Positions 8,410 to 16,972 of a DNA stretch of 46,675 nt are shown here, piece after piece. Location: NCBI GenBank assembly GCA_016281015.1, contig JAEEHS010000073.1, positions 1 to 46,675 of the forward strand, in the 5' to 3' direction. Both the position numbers and the translations under genes were made by a program. The notes under the pieces are model-generated. The model had not been told where the DNA came from and did no database searches. It was given only the letters and a program-made list of their open reading frames with translations. The first letter of the stretch is position 1, and the number at the start of each line of letters is the position of its first letter. The stretch is from Bacteroidales bacterium. GTDB lineage: Bacteria > Bacteroidota > Bacteroidia > Bacteroidales > UBA932.

Positions 8410-9978
8410 ATGGGAATGTACATCAACGTCGGAAATTCCGGCTTCCAAAGAGCGCTTAACAGCGAATATGTAGATAAGTCTGGGCTTATCGCTGTCGTCA
8501 ACCGCACGCTTTTCACGGAACGCAGTTTCAGTTGCGTCACCCGCAGCCGCCGCTTCGGGAAGTCCATGGCCGCCAAGATGCTCTGCGCCTATTACGACAA
8601 ATCCTGCGATTCCCGCAGCCTGTTTGCAGACCTGGAGATTGCCTCGCACCCGTCATTCGAGAAGCATCTGAACAAGTATCCGGTCATCTTTCTGGATATC
8701 TCGGACTTTATTACGCGCTTTGACGGCGAGACCATCGTTGGCGAGATGGACAGGAGGTTGCGGGATGACGTGAAGGCAGCCTATCCTGACATTCCTGTCC
8801 AGGACGGTGATGATCTTATGGACTACCTCGGGCGAGTCGTTGCCGCCACAGGGGAGCCCTTTATCTTCATCATCGACGAATGGGACTCCATCTGCCGGGA
8901 GTTTGCTCCGGAAAGTCCGGCTATGGACAAGTATGTGAACTGGCTTCGCCGGCTGTTCAAGGGAGGCCAGTCATCGCAGGTCTTCGCCGGCGTTTACCTG
9001 ACCGGCATCCTGCCCATCAAGAAATACAACACCCAGTCGGCACTCAATAACTTTGTAGAGTACTCTATGGTGGAGCCTGGCGATATGGGCCGCTTCTTCG
9101 GATTCACCAAGCAAGAAGTCTGCGCTCTTGCCGGGAAACACGGCCTGGACTTCGACGAACTGGAGAAATGGTACGACGGCTACCAGATCGGTGACGAGCC
9201 TTCCATATTCAATCCCAACAGCGTAATGATGGCTCTCTACAGCCGCCGCTGTCGCAGTTTCTGGGCAGCCACAGGCGCCTTTGACGCCGTTGCAGCTTAT
9301 ATCCGGATGAACTACGAAGGGCTCAAGGATGACATCATCAATATGCTCGCCGGGGGACGCTGCAAGGTAAATCCCACCAAGTTTGGGAACGATATGCGCG
9401 ACATCCACAGCAAGGATGACGTACTGACGGTACTCATCCATTTGGGCTACCTTTCCTACAATTGGCGCAAAGACGAATGCTACATTCCCAACAAGGAAGT
9501 AGCGGGAGAGATGGCAAACGCTATTGAAGCCAACCACTGGAAACCGGTCGTGGACGCCCTGCAGAAGTCTGAAAAGCTGCTCGCAGCGACTCTTGCCGGC
9601 GATGAAGAGGCCGTGGCCCGAGGCGTGGAAGTCGCACACGACGAGAATACCAGCATCCTCAGTTACAATGACGAGAATTCACTCTCCTGCGTTCTGAGTA
9701 TCGCCTATTACTATGCCCGCAACGACTACGTCCTGCACCGGGAACTGGCTTCCGGCAAGGGATTTGCGGACATTGTCCTCATCCCTAGGAAAAACGTGGA
9801 CTCCCCCGCCGTCGTCATTGAACTGAAAGTGGACAAGGATGCCGATGCCGCCATTGACCAGATTCGCCGCAAAGAGTATCCTGCCAAGGTGGCGGAATAT
9901 GCCGGCGACCTCCTCCTCGTCGGCATCAGCTACGACCGGAATACGAAACAGCACAGCTGCAGGATCGAGCAGGCATAA
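8410..9978 (+). CDS. AAA-ATPase-like / DUF1703 (PD-(D/E)XK nuclease-like) protein
   Basis: A 522-residue two-domain protein. The N-terminal AAA-ATPase-like domain has the family opening MGMYINVGNSGF, a P-loop-like SRRFGKSMAAKML near residue 54, and a Walker-B-like FIIDEWDSI near 155. The C-terminal domain (about 449-510) has the PD-(D/E)XK pattern: ADIVLIP with the acidic residue, then IELKVDKD. These proteins are often multicopy and patchily distributed in Bacteroidales; their role is unknown, with nuclease or defence functions proposed only from the fold. The start at 8410 is chosen because the family begins MG-x-Y-x-N-x-GNSGF; the upstream ATG at 8332 adds an unrelated 26-residue leader. 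It is a single-gene unit, convergent to the ribosomal protein operon. Confidence 0.85.
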   Translation: MGMYINVGNSGFQRALNSEYVDKSGLIAVVNRTLFTERSFSCVTRSRRFGKSMAAKMLCAYYDKSCDSRSLFADLEIASHPSFEKHLNKYPVIFLDISDFITRFDGETIVGEMDRRLRDDVKAAYPDIPVQDGDDLMDYLGRVVAATGEPFIFIIDEWDSICREFAPESPAMDKYVNWLRRLFKGGQSSQVFAGVYLTGILPIKKYNTQSALNNFVEYSMVEPGDMGRFFGFTKQEVCALAGKHGLDFDELEKWYDGYQIGDEPSIFNPNSVMMALYSRRCRSFWAATGAFDAVAAYIRMNYEGLKDDIINMLAGGRCKVNPTKFGNDMRDIHSKDDVLTVLIHLGYLSYNWRKDECYIPNKEVAGEMANAIEANHWKPVVDALQKSEKLLAATLAGDEEAVARGVEVAHDENTSILSYNDENSLSCVLSIAYYYARNDYVLHRELASGKGFADIVLIPRKNVDSPAVVIELKVDKDADAAIDQIRRKEYPAKVAEYAGDLLLVGISYDRNTKQHSCRIEQA

Positions 9979-10013
9979 TGCTGCCCTGCAGCGTAACAGG
10001 GAAAAAAGAAAAC

Positions 10014-10043
10014 CGGCCGGAAGCGCAGCTGCGTTTCCGGCCG
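10014..10043 (-). terminator. Intrinsic terminator of the rpsF-rpsR-rplI operon
   Basis: A 30-base near-perfect palindrome (left half CGGCCGGAAGCGCAG, one G-U pair) followed on the minus strand by TTTTCTTTTTT. The T-tract orientation shows it ends the minus-strand ribosomal operon; it may also stop the convergent DUF1703 transcript. Confidence 0.85.
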
Positions 10044-10062
10044 ATCATTATAAAGGGAAAAA

Positions 10063-10509
10063 TTATTCAGCGACAACGTTGAACTTGAAGCTTCCCTTGA
10101 TGCCCTTGTAGAGCTTCACGGCGGCCTCATACTCACCGGCTTCCTTCACCTCGGCGGCGAGGATGGTGATGTCCTTCTTGTCAATCTGAAGGCCCTTGGC
10201 TGCGAGCGCCTCGGCGAGGTCCATCGTGGTAACGGAGCCGTAGAGCTTTCCACTCTCGCTGACTTTCACCTTGACCTCGACGGTCTGGGCGCTGAGCGTA
10301 GCGGCAAGCGCCTCGGCATCAGCCACGAGTTTGGCCTCTTTGTGGGCGCGCTGACGGAGGGTCTCTGCGTGCTGCTTCTTGACGGACTCGGTGGCAATGG
10401 TTGCCAGGCCCTGCGGCACGAGATAATTCATGGCGTAACCGGCCTTGACCTTAACGATCTCACCTTCGTAGCCGAGATTGGCTACATCTTTCTTCAGCAA
10501 AATTTCCAT
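10063..10509 (-). CDS. rplI: 50S ribosomal protein L9
   Basis: 148 residues, the usual length for bL9, a large-subunit protein that binds 23S rRNA. The N-terminal domain begins MEILLKKDVANLGYEGEIVKVK with the typical GYAMNYLVPQGLA segment; the central helix (residues 50-80) and C-terminal domain follow. It is the last gene of the conserved rpsF-rpsR-rplI operon and starts 8 bases after rpsR. Confidence 0.97.
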   Translation of the reverse strand: MEILLKKDVANLGYEGEIVKVKAGYAMNYLVPQGLATIATESVKKQHAETLRQRAHKEAKLVADAEALAATLSAQTVEVKVKVSESGKLYGSVTTMDLAEALAAKGLQIDKKDITILAAEVKEAGEYEAAVKLYKGIKGSFKFNVVAE

Positions 10510-10517
10510 AAGGCAGA

Positions 10518-10787
10518 TTATTTAAGAAGGTCAGTGACATACGGAAGAAGAGCAAGGGAACGGGCGCGTTTGATCGCCTGGGAGACCTTGCGCTGGAACT
10601 TCAGGGAAGTACCGGTCAGACGGCGCGGAAGGATCTTGCCCTGCTCATTCAGGAACTTTTTCAGGAACTCAGGGTCCTTGTAATCGACATACTTGATGCC
10701 CGCTTTCTTGAAGCGGCAGTATTTCTTCTTGCGAACCTCGACAGTCGGAGGGTTGAGATAGCGGATAGCGTTGTTTTCAGTAGCCAT
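10518..10787 (-). CDS. rpsR: 30S ribosomal protein S18
   Basis: An 89-residue bS18 that pairs with S6 on the platform of the small subunit. Recognisable segments: [28 protein letters not shown] and the basic C-terminus [14 protein letters not shown]. It lies 17 bases after rpsF and 8 bases before rplI, the normal order. Confidence 0.97.
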   Translation of the reverse strand: MATENNAIRYLNPPTVEVRKKKYCRFKKAGIKYVDYKDPEFLKKFLNEQGKILPRRLTGTSLKFQRKVSQAIKRARSLALLPYVTDLLK

Positions 10788-10804
10788 AATTGTTTCCTCC
10801 TATA

Positions 10805-11176
10805 TTACTCTGCGGCGGGAGCTTCGGCTGCGGGGGCAGCTTTGGCGGCCTTGTTGGCGCGGCGTTTCTCGGCATAGGCGACAGCGTCCTTGTCCAGGGC
10901 GACGGTCAGGAAGCGGATGATACGCTCGTCACGGTGATACTGGGTTTCGAGGGTGGCAACGAACTGGGAGTCGGCCTTGAACTCGATCAGGTAATAAAAA
11001 CCTGTGGTTTTGTGCTGGATCGGATACGCGAGCTGACGCAGGCCCCAATCCTCTTCGTACACAACCTCACCGCCATTGTCGCGGATGAGCTGGGTGTACT
11101 TGGCAACCGCTTCCTTCATCTGGGCCTCAGACAAAACGGGAGTTGCAATGAAAACGGTTTCGTACTGGTTAACCAT
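10805..11176 (-). CDS. rpsF: 30S ribosomal protein S6
   Basis: A 123-residue bS6, opening [10 protein letters not shown] with [11 protein letters not shown] and [11 protein letters not shown], followed by an Ala/Glu/Pro-rich tail ([11 protein letters not shown]). The frame is open upstream for 24 more codons, but those cover the structured leader; the ATG at 11176 matches the family start. First gene of the rpsF-rpsR-rplI operon. In many bacteria the S6:S18 pair represses its own mRNA by binding the leader, and a leader hairpin is visible here. Confidence 0.96.
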   Translation of the reverse strand: MVNQYETVFIATPVLSEAQMKEAVAKYTQLIRDNGGEVVYEEDWGLRQLAYPIQHKTTGFYYLIEFKADSQFVATLETQYHRDERIIRFLTVALDKDAVAYAEKRRANKAAKAAPAAEAPAAE

Positions 11177-11208
11177 TGTTAGGTAATTAATTGTTAATAA
11201 ATGTTTTA

Positions 11209-11245
11209 CAGTCCTTCCCGGAGAAACTTTCCCCGAAAAGGACTG
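11209..11245 (-). promoter_or_regulatory. Structured 5' leader hairpin of rpsF
   Basis: Right after the -7 box, the minus-strand RNA can fold into a long hairpin: CAGTCCTT (11245-11238) pairs with AAGGACTG (11216-11209), and an inner stem CGGGGAA/TTCTCCG follows inside small internal loops. No U-tract follows it, so it is not a terminator. Its place at the very 5' end of the S6 mRNA suggests autoregulation; a match to the published S6:S18-binding motif could not be confirmed by eye. Confidence 0.5.
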
Positions 11246-11276
11246 CAAAGATACGCAATTATTTCTGAAAAAACAA
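11246..11276 (-). promoter_or_regulatory. Promoter of the rpsF operon
   Basis: On the minus strand CTTG (-33, ending at 11274), a 20-base spacer, and TATCTTTG at 11253-11246. The predicted transcript starts near 11240, giving a leader of about 60 bases. No terminator separates it from pepD upstream, so read-through from that operon is possible. Confidence 0.75.
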
Positions 11277-11279
11277 GTC

Positions 11280-12737
11280 TTACTTCTTCGGAACGTTGCG
11301 AAGGACCGCTTTCAGATAGTCCCAGGTCCGTGCGACGGATGCGATGTTAACCCGCTCGTCCGGTGAATGGGGATACTTGATGGTCGGGCCGACGGACACC
11401 ATTTCCCAGTTGGGATATTTGGCGCCCATGATGGCACATTCCAGTCCGCCGTGGGTCGCCATGATCTTCATCGGCTTCCCATAGACTTTCTCATACTGCT
11501 CCATCATCACTTTGTTCATCGGGGTGTCGAGTTTCGGCGTCCAGCCGCTGTAGCCGCCCTTGAACTCGATTTCATCCGCACCGGCAAGTTCGAAAATGCT
11601 CTTGACCCGGACGGCGAGGGCCATCTTGGCGCTGTCCACGGCGCTGCGCATCAGGCTGTGGACCGTCAGCCGGCCTTTTTCAGTCCGCACAATGGCCATA
11701 TTGATGGACGTCTCGGTCAAGCCTTCCATGGTCCGGCTCATCCGGATGACGCCGGAAGGGCAGGCCAGCAGGGCCTTGATGGCGCGCAGCATCACGGAAG
11801 GCTGGATGTATTTGGGGGCCGCAGGGGCCTCCTCAACGATCAGTTTGGCACCCGGGTCGCTCTCGGCGAATTCCGCACGGATGTCTGCGAAAACGCTGTC
11901 GATGAGCTGACGGACCGAAGAGAGGTTTTCCGGAGCCACGACCACCTCCGCCTCGGCCTCGAAAGGAATGGCATTGCGGAGAGAACCGCCGGTAAAGGAA
12001 ACGACCTCCACCCCGAAGACTTCCACCAGCGGTAGCAGGATGCGGGCAAGGGCCTTGTTGGCATTGGCCCGGTACAGGGAGATGTCCATGCCGGAGTGAC
12101 CGCCCTGAAGACCTTTCACCGTGATTTTCAGGCCCTTCCAACCGGCCTTGGTGTTGTATTTCCGGTATTTGAATTCCGCGCTGACGTCCAGTCCGCCGGC
12201 GCAGCCGACGCAGAGTTCCCCCTCTTCCTCGGAATCCAGGTTGATCAGGATATCCCCCTGGAGGACGCCCGGCTTCAGGCAGTTGGCGCCGGTCATCCCG
12301 GTCTCCTCATCGTAGGTCACCAGGACCTCGACGGGGCCATGCTGGACAGAAGGGTCCTCCAGCACGGAGAGCCCCATCGCCACGCCGATTCCGTTGTCCG
12401 CTCCCAGGGTGGTCCGGTCCGCCGTCACCCACTCTCCGTCGATGTAGGCTTTGATCGGATCTTTCAGGAAATCATGGTCCGAGTCGGAGGTCTTCTGCGG
12501 AACCATGTCCATATGGCCCTGCAGGATCACGCCCTTCCGGTCCTCAAAGCCCGGGGTCGCGCCGACGCGGATAATGATGTTGCCGGTGTCGTCCTTCACG
12601 GTCTCAAATCCATGGGAAACGCCCCAGTTATAGAGATAATCAATAACTTTTCCCTCGTGCTTGGAGGGACGGGGAATCCGGGTCAGTCCATAGAAATTCT
12701 TCCAGACGACCTGGGGGTTCAATTCATAAATTTCCAT
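11280..12737 (-). CDS. pepD: Cytosol non-specific / Xaa-His dipeptidase (M20)
   Basis: A 485-residue M20 metallopeptidase that hydrolyses dipeptides such as aminoacyl-histidines in the cytoplasm. Zinc-ligand and catalytic motifs: GHMDMV (H75), LGADNGIG (D114), DEETGMTGA (E144/E145), plus ATHGGLECA near the C-terminus. The length matches the PepD subfamily. It is the third gene of a minus-strand unit, 12 bases after the DUF4831 gene. Confidence 0.93.
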   Translation of the reverse strand: MEIYELNPQVVWKNFYGLTRIPRPSKHEGKVIDYLYNWGVSHGFETVKDDTGNIIIRVGATPGFEDRKGVILQGHMDMVPQKTSDSDHDFLKDPIKAYIDGEWVTADRTTLGADNGIGVAMGLSVLEDPSVQHGPVEVLVTYDEETGMTGANCLKPGVLQGDILINLDSEEEGELCVGCAGGLDVSAEFKYRKYNTKAGWKGLKITVKGLQGGHSGMDISLYRANANKALARILLPLVEVFGVEVVSFTGGSLRNAIPFEAEAEVVVAPENLSSVRQLIDSVFADIRAEFAESDPGAKLIVEEAPAAPKYIQPSVMLRAIKALLACPSGVIRMSRTMEGLTETSINMAIVRTEKGRLTVHSLMRSAVDSAKMALAVRVKSIFELAGADEIEFKGGYSGWTPKLDTPMNKVMMEQYEKVYGKPMKIMATHGGLECAIMGAKYPNWEMVSVGPTIKYPHSPDERVNIASVARTWDYLKAVLRNVPKK

Positions 12738-12749
12738 ATTGTTACAGTG

Positions 12750-13760
12750 TTATTTGTTGGCAAGGGGATACTGCATGTCTCGGCCGAGCTGGTAGACTGG
12801 CAGGCGGGTCAGGAAGAGCAGGTCCGCCCCGTCCACCAGGCGCACCGTACAGACGGCGGGAATGCGGTAATGGACGAAACGGGTCTTGGAACTGACCTTT
12901 CCGGCAGGAACTTCCGGCTCGGGGACCGGGGTCCGGTCGAATTCCAGATAGAAGGGACGGCCGGAGAAATTGTCTCCGTCCACGAGGCCTTCACTCTCGG
13001 ACAGGCGGAACGCCGTGTAGCGCTGGCTGCGGGACGAGGCCGACGGGGTCACATCGAAGCAGGCGTGCTGCTGGGTCTCCTGCTTGTAGCCGGTAAAGAG
13101 GACCAGATATTCCTGCTCCACCCGGTTCAGCTCCTCCAGGGCGGCGCCCAGCGCAGCTCCGCTGAAGGTAGCGTCCGTGTTGCCGGTCGCAATGTTAAAA
13201 CGCTCGCGGCGGGCGTTGAGGATCATATCGGCCGCCTCGGAAGCCCGTTTCTCCAGGCTTTTTTCGACCAGCACTTCCTGCTGGACCGGAACCCGGCTGA
13301 AGGTCGAGTCCGTCCGGACCGTCTTGTAGAGGGTCTGCGTTTCCTTGACCATGCCGGCGGTTACGCCTTTTCCGCTGAAATCAGCGCCGGTAAGCGGGGT
13401 GAAACGCCAGGTCACATCCTGGGCATCCGCCTTTTTCGGGAAGGCGACGAGCCCCTGGGCCGATAGGGCGAGGAAGGGCTCCGCCGTCCGGGGATCCACG
13501 CTGTAGCGGACGCTTTGGTCCGCTTCCACCCGGGGGGCGACCTTGACTTCCTTCACATAGACACGGACGGCATCTTCCTGGGGCACATCCATGCCGAGAT
13601 ACTTCTTGGCGAACGGGGCGTAAGGCCCGGCGAAAAACACTTCCCGCACGGCATCCACTTCGACCGACACGGTCGTGACAGGCAGGCTGTACGTCACCTC
13701 CTGGGCCTGGGCGAGTGTTGCGACGGCCGCGGCGGCCGCCATCATCAGGATTCTCTTCAT
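12750..13760 (-). CDS. DUF4831 family exported protein
   Basis: 336 residues with a cleavable signal peptide (hydrophobic Ala-rich core, residues 4-18, ending AQAQ). The mature part resembles DUF4831, a Bacteroidota family of unknown function; the segment after the signal (EVTYSLPVTTVSVEV) is typical. The longer open frame upstream overlaps the acyltransferase gene and is rejected, since the signal peptide begins at 13760. It starts one base after the acyltransferase stop, so the two are co-transcribed. No catalytic motif is visible. Confidence 0.75.
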   Translation of the reverse strand: MKRILMMAAAAAVATLAQAQEVTYSLPVTTVSVEVDAVREVFFAGPYAPFAKKYLGMDVPQEDAVRVYVKEVKVAPRVEADQSVRYSVDPRTAEPFLALSAQGLVAFPKKADAQDVTWRFTPLTGADFSGKGVTAGMVKETQTLYKTVRTDSTFSRVPVQQEVLVEKSLEKRASEAADMILNARRERFNIATGNTDATFSGAALGAALEELNRVEQEYLVLFTGYKQETQQHACFDVTPSASSRSQRYTAFRLSESEGLVDGDNFSGRPFYLEFDRTPVPEPEVPAGKVSSKTRFVHYRIPAVCTVRLVDGADLLFLTRLPVYQLGRDMQYPLANK

Positions 13761-13761
13761 G

Positions 13762-14685
13762 TTATCTCCATCGTTTGTGCGTCCAGAGGTAGAGCCACGG
13801 CTGCTGCCGGATATCTTCCTCCAGATGCTGGTAATAGATTTCCATAATCTGCTCCGGCGTGTACTCCGAAGCGTTTTCGACAAGCGGAACGAACGCGAGT
13901 TTGTAGTGGCCGCGTTCATCCTGGCGCCAGCGGATATAGGCGACGCCCATGCCCATCTTCGAGGCCAGGTGCGCCCCGCCGGTCATCACCCAGGTCGGCT
14001 GGCTCATGAAAGAAGGGATCCGGACAGCCGAGGCTTTCCAGTACGGGAACTGGTCGGTATTGAAGACATACAGGCGCTTTTCCCGCCGGTGCGATACGGC
14101 ATAGCGCAGGATCTCGTCGGATTCGATGTAATTCTTGTAGCCCAGATGCTTCACCGGGGCGCAGCGGTTTTCCCCGATGACCTGGTCCGCCAGGGCACTG
14201 TGGAGACGCTTGTACAAGACCACCACCGAATCGATGCCCCAGTGCGGGGGCTCGCTGAGACTGTAGTTCAGGAAGCCGCCCATCAGTTCCCAGTTGCCGG
14301 CATGGGAATTCAACAGCATCACGCTCGGGCAGCGGTCATAGAACGCGTTGATTTCCGCCATGTTGGTGATTTCCATCAGGCGCTGCTCCCGCAGCCTGCG
14401 GCATCCCCGCTCTCCCCGGCAGCCGCCGAACCAGATCATCTCGGCGAAAATCTCACCGAAATGCCGGTAAAAGCGGTCCAGAATCATCTTGAGCTCGTCA
14501 TATCGTTTCTCGGGGAAACTCCGCGAGATGTTGATCATCGCCACATTCTCCCGGTAATGCAGGATTTTCTGGGCGAACCACGCAAACAGCCTGGCCCATT
14601 TGTAGTGCCAGCTCAGCGGCAAAAGCGCCCTGAGGCGGATGAATCCCAGCACGAGAGAGGCCCCGAATGACTTCTTCTTTTCCAT
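13762..14685 (-). CDS. Lipid A biosynthesis (lauroyl-type) acyltransferase, LpxL/HtrB family
   Basis: A 307-residue membrane-associated acyltransferase that adds a secondary acyl chain during lipid A maturation. The catalytic HX4E motif is H128-AGNW-E133 (in NSHAGNWELMGG); an N-terminal hydrophobic segment (residues about 8-24) serves as anchor. The ATG at 14685 is preferred over 14691 because the promoter box ends at 14695, leaving no room for the earlier start. It heads an operon with the DUF4831 gene and pepD and is divergent from the POT transporter. Acyl-chain specificity cannot be read from sequence. Confidence 0.87.
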   Translation of the reverse strand: MEKKKSFGASLVLGFIRLRALLPLSWHYKWARLFAWFAQKILHYRENVAMINISRSFPEKRYDELKMILDRFYRHFGEIFAEMIWFGGCRGERGCRRLREQRLMEITNMAEINAFYDRCPSVMLLNSHAGNWELMGGFLNYSLSEPPHWGIDSVVVLYKRLHSALADQVIGENRCAPVKHLGYKNYIESDEILRYAVSHRREKRLYVFNTDQFPYWKASAVRIPSFMSQPTWVMTGGAHLASKMGMGVAYIRWRQDERGHYKLAFVPLVENASEYTPEQIMEIYYQHLEEDIRQQPWLYLWTHKRWR

Positions 14686-14694
14686 ATTCATCCA

Positions 14695-14702
14695 CAAAAG
14701 TA
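14695..14702 (-). promoter_or_regulatory. -7 box of the LpxL-like acyltransferase operon
   Basis: TACTTTTG on the minus strand, 10 bases before the ATG. No clear TTTG lies at -33. The A/T-rich stretch 14700-14722 separates it from the divergent transporter promoter. Confidence 0.6.
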
Positions 14703-14714
14703 AAAAAAATATAT

Positions 14715-14722
14715 TATATTTG
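14715..14722 (+). promoter_or_regulatory. -7 box of the POT transporter operon
   Basis: TATATTTG on the plus strand, 36 bases before the transporter ATG. No -33 TTTG is seen. It lies 12 bases from the divergent acyltransferase -7 box, so the two promoters interleave. Confidence 0.55.
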
Positions 14723-14758
14723 TGGAATCCACCGGGATAAAACTTAAAAATCAAAGAT

Positions 14759-16279
14759 ATGTTCAAAGGACAACCCAAAGGTCTCTTCGCCCTCGCACTC
14801 GCCAATACCGGCGAGCGCTTCGGCTACTACACGATGATCGCCGTCTTCGCCCTTTTCCTCCGGGCGAACTTCGGCCTCTCCGCCGGAACCGCCGGAACCA
14901 TTTACAGCTCGTTCCTGATGCTGGTCTATTTCTTCCCGCTGATCGGCGGTATCCTCGCCGACAAATTCGGTTTCGGGAAGATGGTCACGACCGGCATCCT
15001 CGTCATGTTCCTGGGCTACCTGCTCCTGTCCATTCCGCTCGGAAGCGGCACCGTCGCCCTCGTGGGCATGCTCGCGGCCCTGCTGCTGATCGGCTTCGGC
15101 ACCGGCCTGTTCAAGGGCAACCTCCAGGTGATGGTCGGTGACCTGTACAACGATCCCCAGTATGCCGCCAAGCGGGACAGCGGTTTCTCGCTCTTCTACA
15201 TGGCCATCAACATCGGCGCCCTTTTCGCCCCGACAGCGGCCATCAAGATCCGTGAATGGGCCATCGGACTGGGCTTCGACGGCAATGCCGCCTATCATTT
15301 CTCCTTTGCCGTGGCCTGCGTGTCCCTGATTGTCTCGATCGCCATCTACTATGCCTTCCGGAGCTGGTTCCGTCATGTCGAAGGCGGCCATGCCAAGGGA
15401 CAGAAGCAGGAGATTGTGGACACCCTCACCCCCGAGCAGACCAAAAAGCGGATGCTGGCCCTTTTCCTGGTCTTTGCCGTCGTCATCTTCTTCTGGATGT
15501 CTTTCCACCAGAACGGACTGACCCTCACCTACTTTGCCGATGAATTTACCGAGCGCAGCGCCAGCGGCCTTGCGTCCATGCCGTTCAATGTATGGAACCT
15601 CGTCGCCATCATCGCCATCGTCTACGCCCTCTTCTCCATTTTCGACCGGGAAGCCACCCAGCGCGGCAAATGGATCGGATGCGGCGTCGTTGCAGCGGCG
15701 GTCGCCTACCTCGTCTGGCAGTACAGCCGCCTGAGCGGCAGCATCGAGATCAGTGCGCCGATCTTCCAGCACTTCAATCCGTTCTATGTCGTGGCGCTGA
15801 CACCGGTGTCCATGGCCATTTTCGGCGCCCTGGCCGCCAAAGGCAAGGAGCCGAGCGCACCGCGCAAGATTGCCTACGGCATGCTCGTTGCCGCCGTCGC
15901 CTTCGGCCTGATGGCCTTTGCTTCCATCGGACTGAACACCCCGGACTTCCAGGCGACGGTCCGCGGCGCCGAAGGGGAAACCCTGGTCTCTCCCTACTGG
16001 CTGATCAGCGTCTACCTGATCCTGACCTTCGGTGAGCTTCTGCTGAGCCCGATGGGCATCTCCTTCGTCTCGAAGGTCGCCCCGCCCAAGTACAAGGGCA
16101 TGATGATGGGCATGTGGTTCGTCGCCACGGCCCTCGGCAACTTCCTGGTCCAGGTGGGCGGTCACCTCTGGGGCCCGCTTCCGCTGTGGGTCGTATGGAC
16201 CGTATTCCTCGCCGTCTGTGTCGTTTCCGCCATCTTCATGTTCGTCATGATGGGCAAACTGGAGGACGCCACCAAGTAA
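14759..16279 (+). CDS. Proton-dependent oligopeptide (POT/PTR) transporter
   Basis: A 506-residue MFS-type inner-membrane symporter that imports di- and tripeptides with protons. The family motif ExxERFxYY appears as NTGERFGYY (E19-R20-F21), followed by a GGILADKFG loop, FKGNLQVMVGDLY and FYMAINIGALFAP. A dozen or more hydrophobic segments run through the sequence. It opens a long plus-strand run; the zeta-like kinase gene begins at the base right after its stop. Together with TldD/TldE downstream this points to peptide uptake and breakdown, which is inference. Confidence 0.93.
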   Translation: MFKGQPKGLFALALANTGERFGYYTMIAVFALFLRANFGLSAGTAGTIYSSFLMLVYFFPLIGGILADKFGFGKMVTTGILVMFLGYLLLSIPLGSGTVALVGMLAALLLIGFGTGLFKGNLQVMVGDLYNDPQYAAKRDSGFSLFYMAINIGALFAPTAAIKIREWAIGLGFDGNAAYHFSFAVACVSLIVSIAIYYAFRSWFRHVEGGHAKGQKQEIVDTLTPEQTKKRMLALFLVFAVVIFFWMSFHQNGLTLTYFADEFTERSASGLASMPFNVWNLVAIIAIVYALFSIFDREATQRGKWIGCGVVAAAVAYLVWQYSRLSGSIEISAPIFQHFNPFYVVALTPVSMAIFGALAAKGKEPSAPRKIAYGMLVAAVAFGLMAFASIGLNTPDFQATVRGAEGETLVSPYWLISVYLILTFGELLLSPMGISFVSKVAPPKYKGMMMGMWFVATALGNFLVQVGGHLWGPLPLWVVWTVFLAVCVVSAIFMFVMMGKLEDATK

Positions 16280-16972
16280 GTGCCCCGCCTGTATATCATA
16301 TCCGGCTGTAACGGCTCCGGGAAGACCACGGCGTCCTATACGCTGCTCCCGGAGCTGCTGGATTGCAGTGAATTCGTCAATTCCGACGAGTTTGCGAAGA
16401 GCCTTTCGCCCTTTGCGCCGGAGAGCGCCTACATCCTGGCCAGCCGCTTCATGCTCAAGAAAGTCCAGTATCTCTTTCAGCGGAGGGAGGATTTCTGCAT
16501 TGAGACCACCCTTGCCACCCGTTCCCTGCTGAAAATGGTCCGCAGCGCCCAGCAGCAGGGCTATTTCGTGACCATCATCTATTTCTGGCTCAACAGCCCG
16601 GAGATGGCGGTGGAGCGGGTGGCGGCCCGGGTTGCCGCCGGCGGACACCACATTCCGGAAGACACCATCCGCCGCCGCTACCACAGCGGCCTTGACTACT
16701 TTTTCCGCTATTACATGCCCGAGTGTGACAAATGGATCCTGGCGGACAATTCCTGTCCCCCCTTCCATGTCGTGGCGGAAGGAACGCGGAAAGGGATGCA
16801 GGTGAGGGACCCCAAACTATACTCCCAGATCCAGGAGTCGCTGACCGAGACGCCGGAGGCGCCGGCGCGGGTACAGGATGTGGCCCAGGAAGTGGCCCAG
16901 GCCATCGCCCATGCTCCCATCGCACAGGACGGCATTCCCGCTTTTGTAAAATCTGACAATGATCCATCCTGA
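16280..16972 (+). CDS. Zeta-toxin-like P-loop kinase/ATPase
   Basis: A 230-residue protein with the zeta-toxin fold signature: Walker A GCNGSGKTT at residues 9-17, NSDEFAK near 35, and FCIETTLATRS near 73. Zeta toxins phosphorylate UDP-N-acetylglucosamine, but many chromosomal relatives have no epsilon antitoxin and an unknown role; none is seen here. The residues after about 185 form an Ala/Gln/Val-rich tail. The start is GTG at 16280, directly after the transporter stop, and the 3' end overlaps tldD by 14 bases, so translation is probably coupled. Whether it is toxic is not shown by sequence. Confidence 0.75.
   Translation: MPRLYIISGCNGSGKTTASYTLLPELLDCSEFVNSDEFAKSLSPFAPESAYILASRFMLKKVQYLFQRREDFCIETTLATRSLLKMVRSAQQQGYFVTIIYFWLNSPEMAVERVAARVAAGGHHIPEDTIRRRYHSGLDYFFRYYMPECDKWILADNSCPPFHVVAEGTRKGMQVRDPKLYSQIQESLTETPEAPARVQDVAQEVAQAIAHAPIAQDGIPAFVKSDNDPS

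Noticed and set aside
9979..10062. Palindrome considered as an insertion or recombination site
   Set aside because: It is followed by a T-tract on the minus strand right after rplI, the expected form of an intrinsic terminator.
14744..16768. A 674-codon minus-strand frame opposite the POT transporter and the kinase
   Set aside because: Antisense shadow with Glu/Gly/Asp-rich composition that reflects hydrophobic codons on the other strand; no recognisable family.
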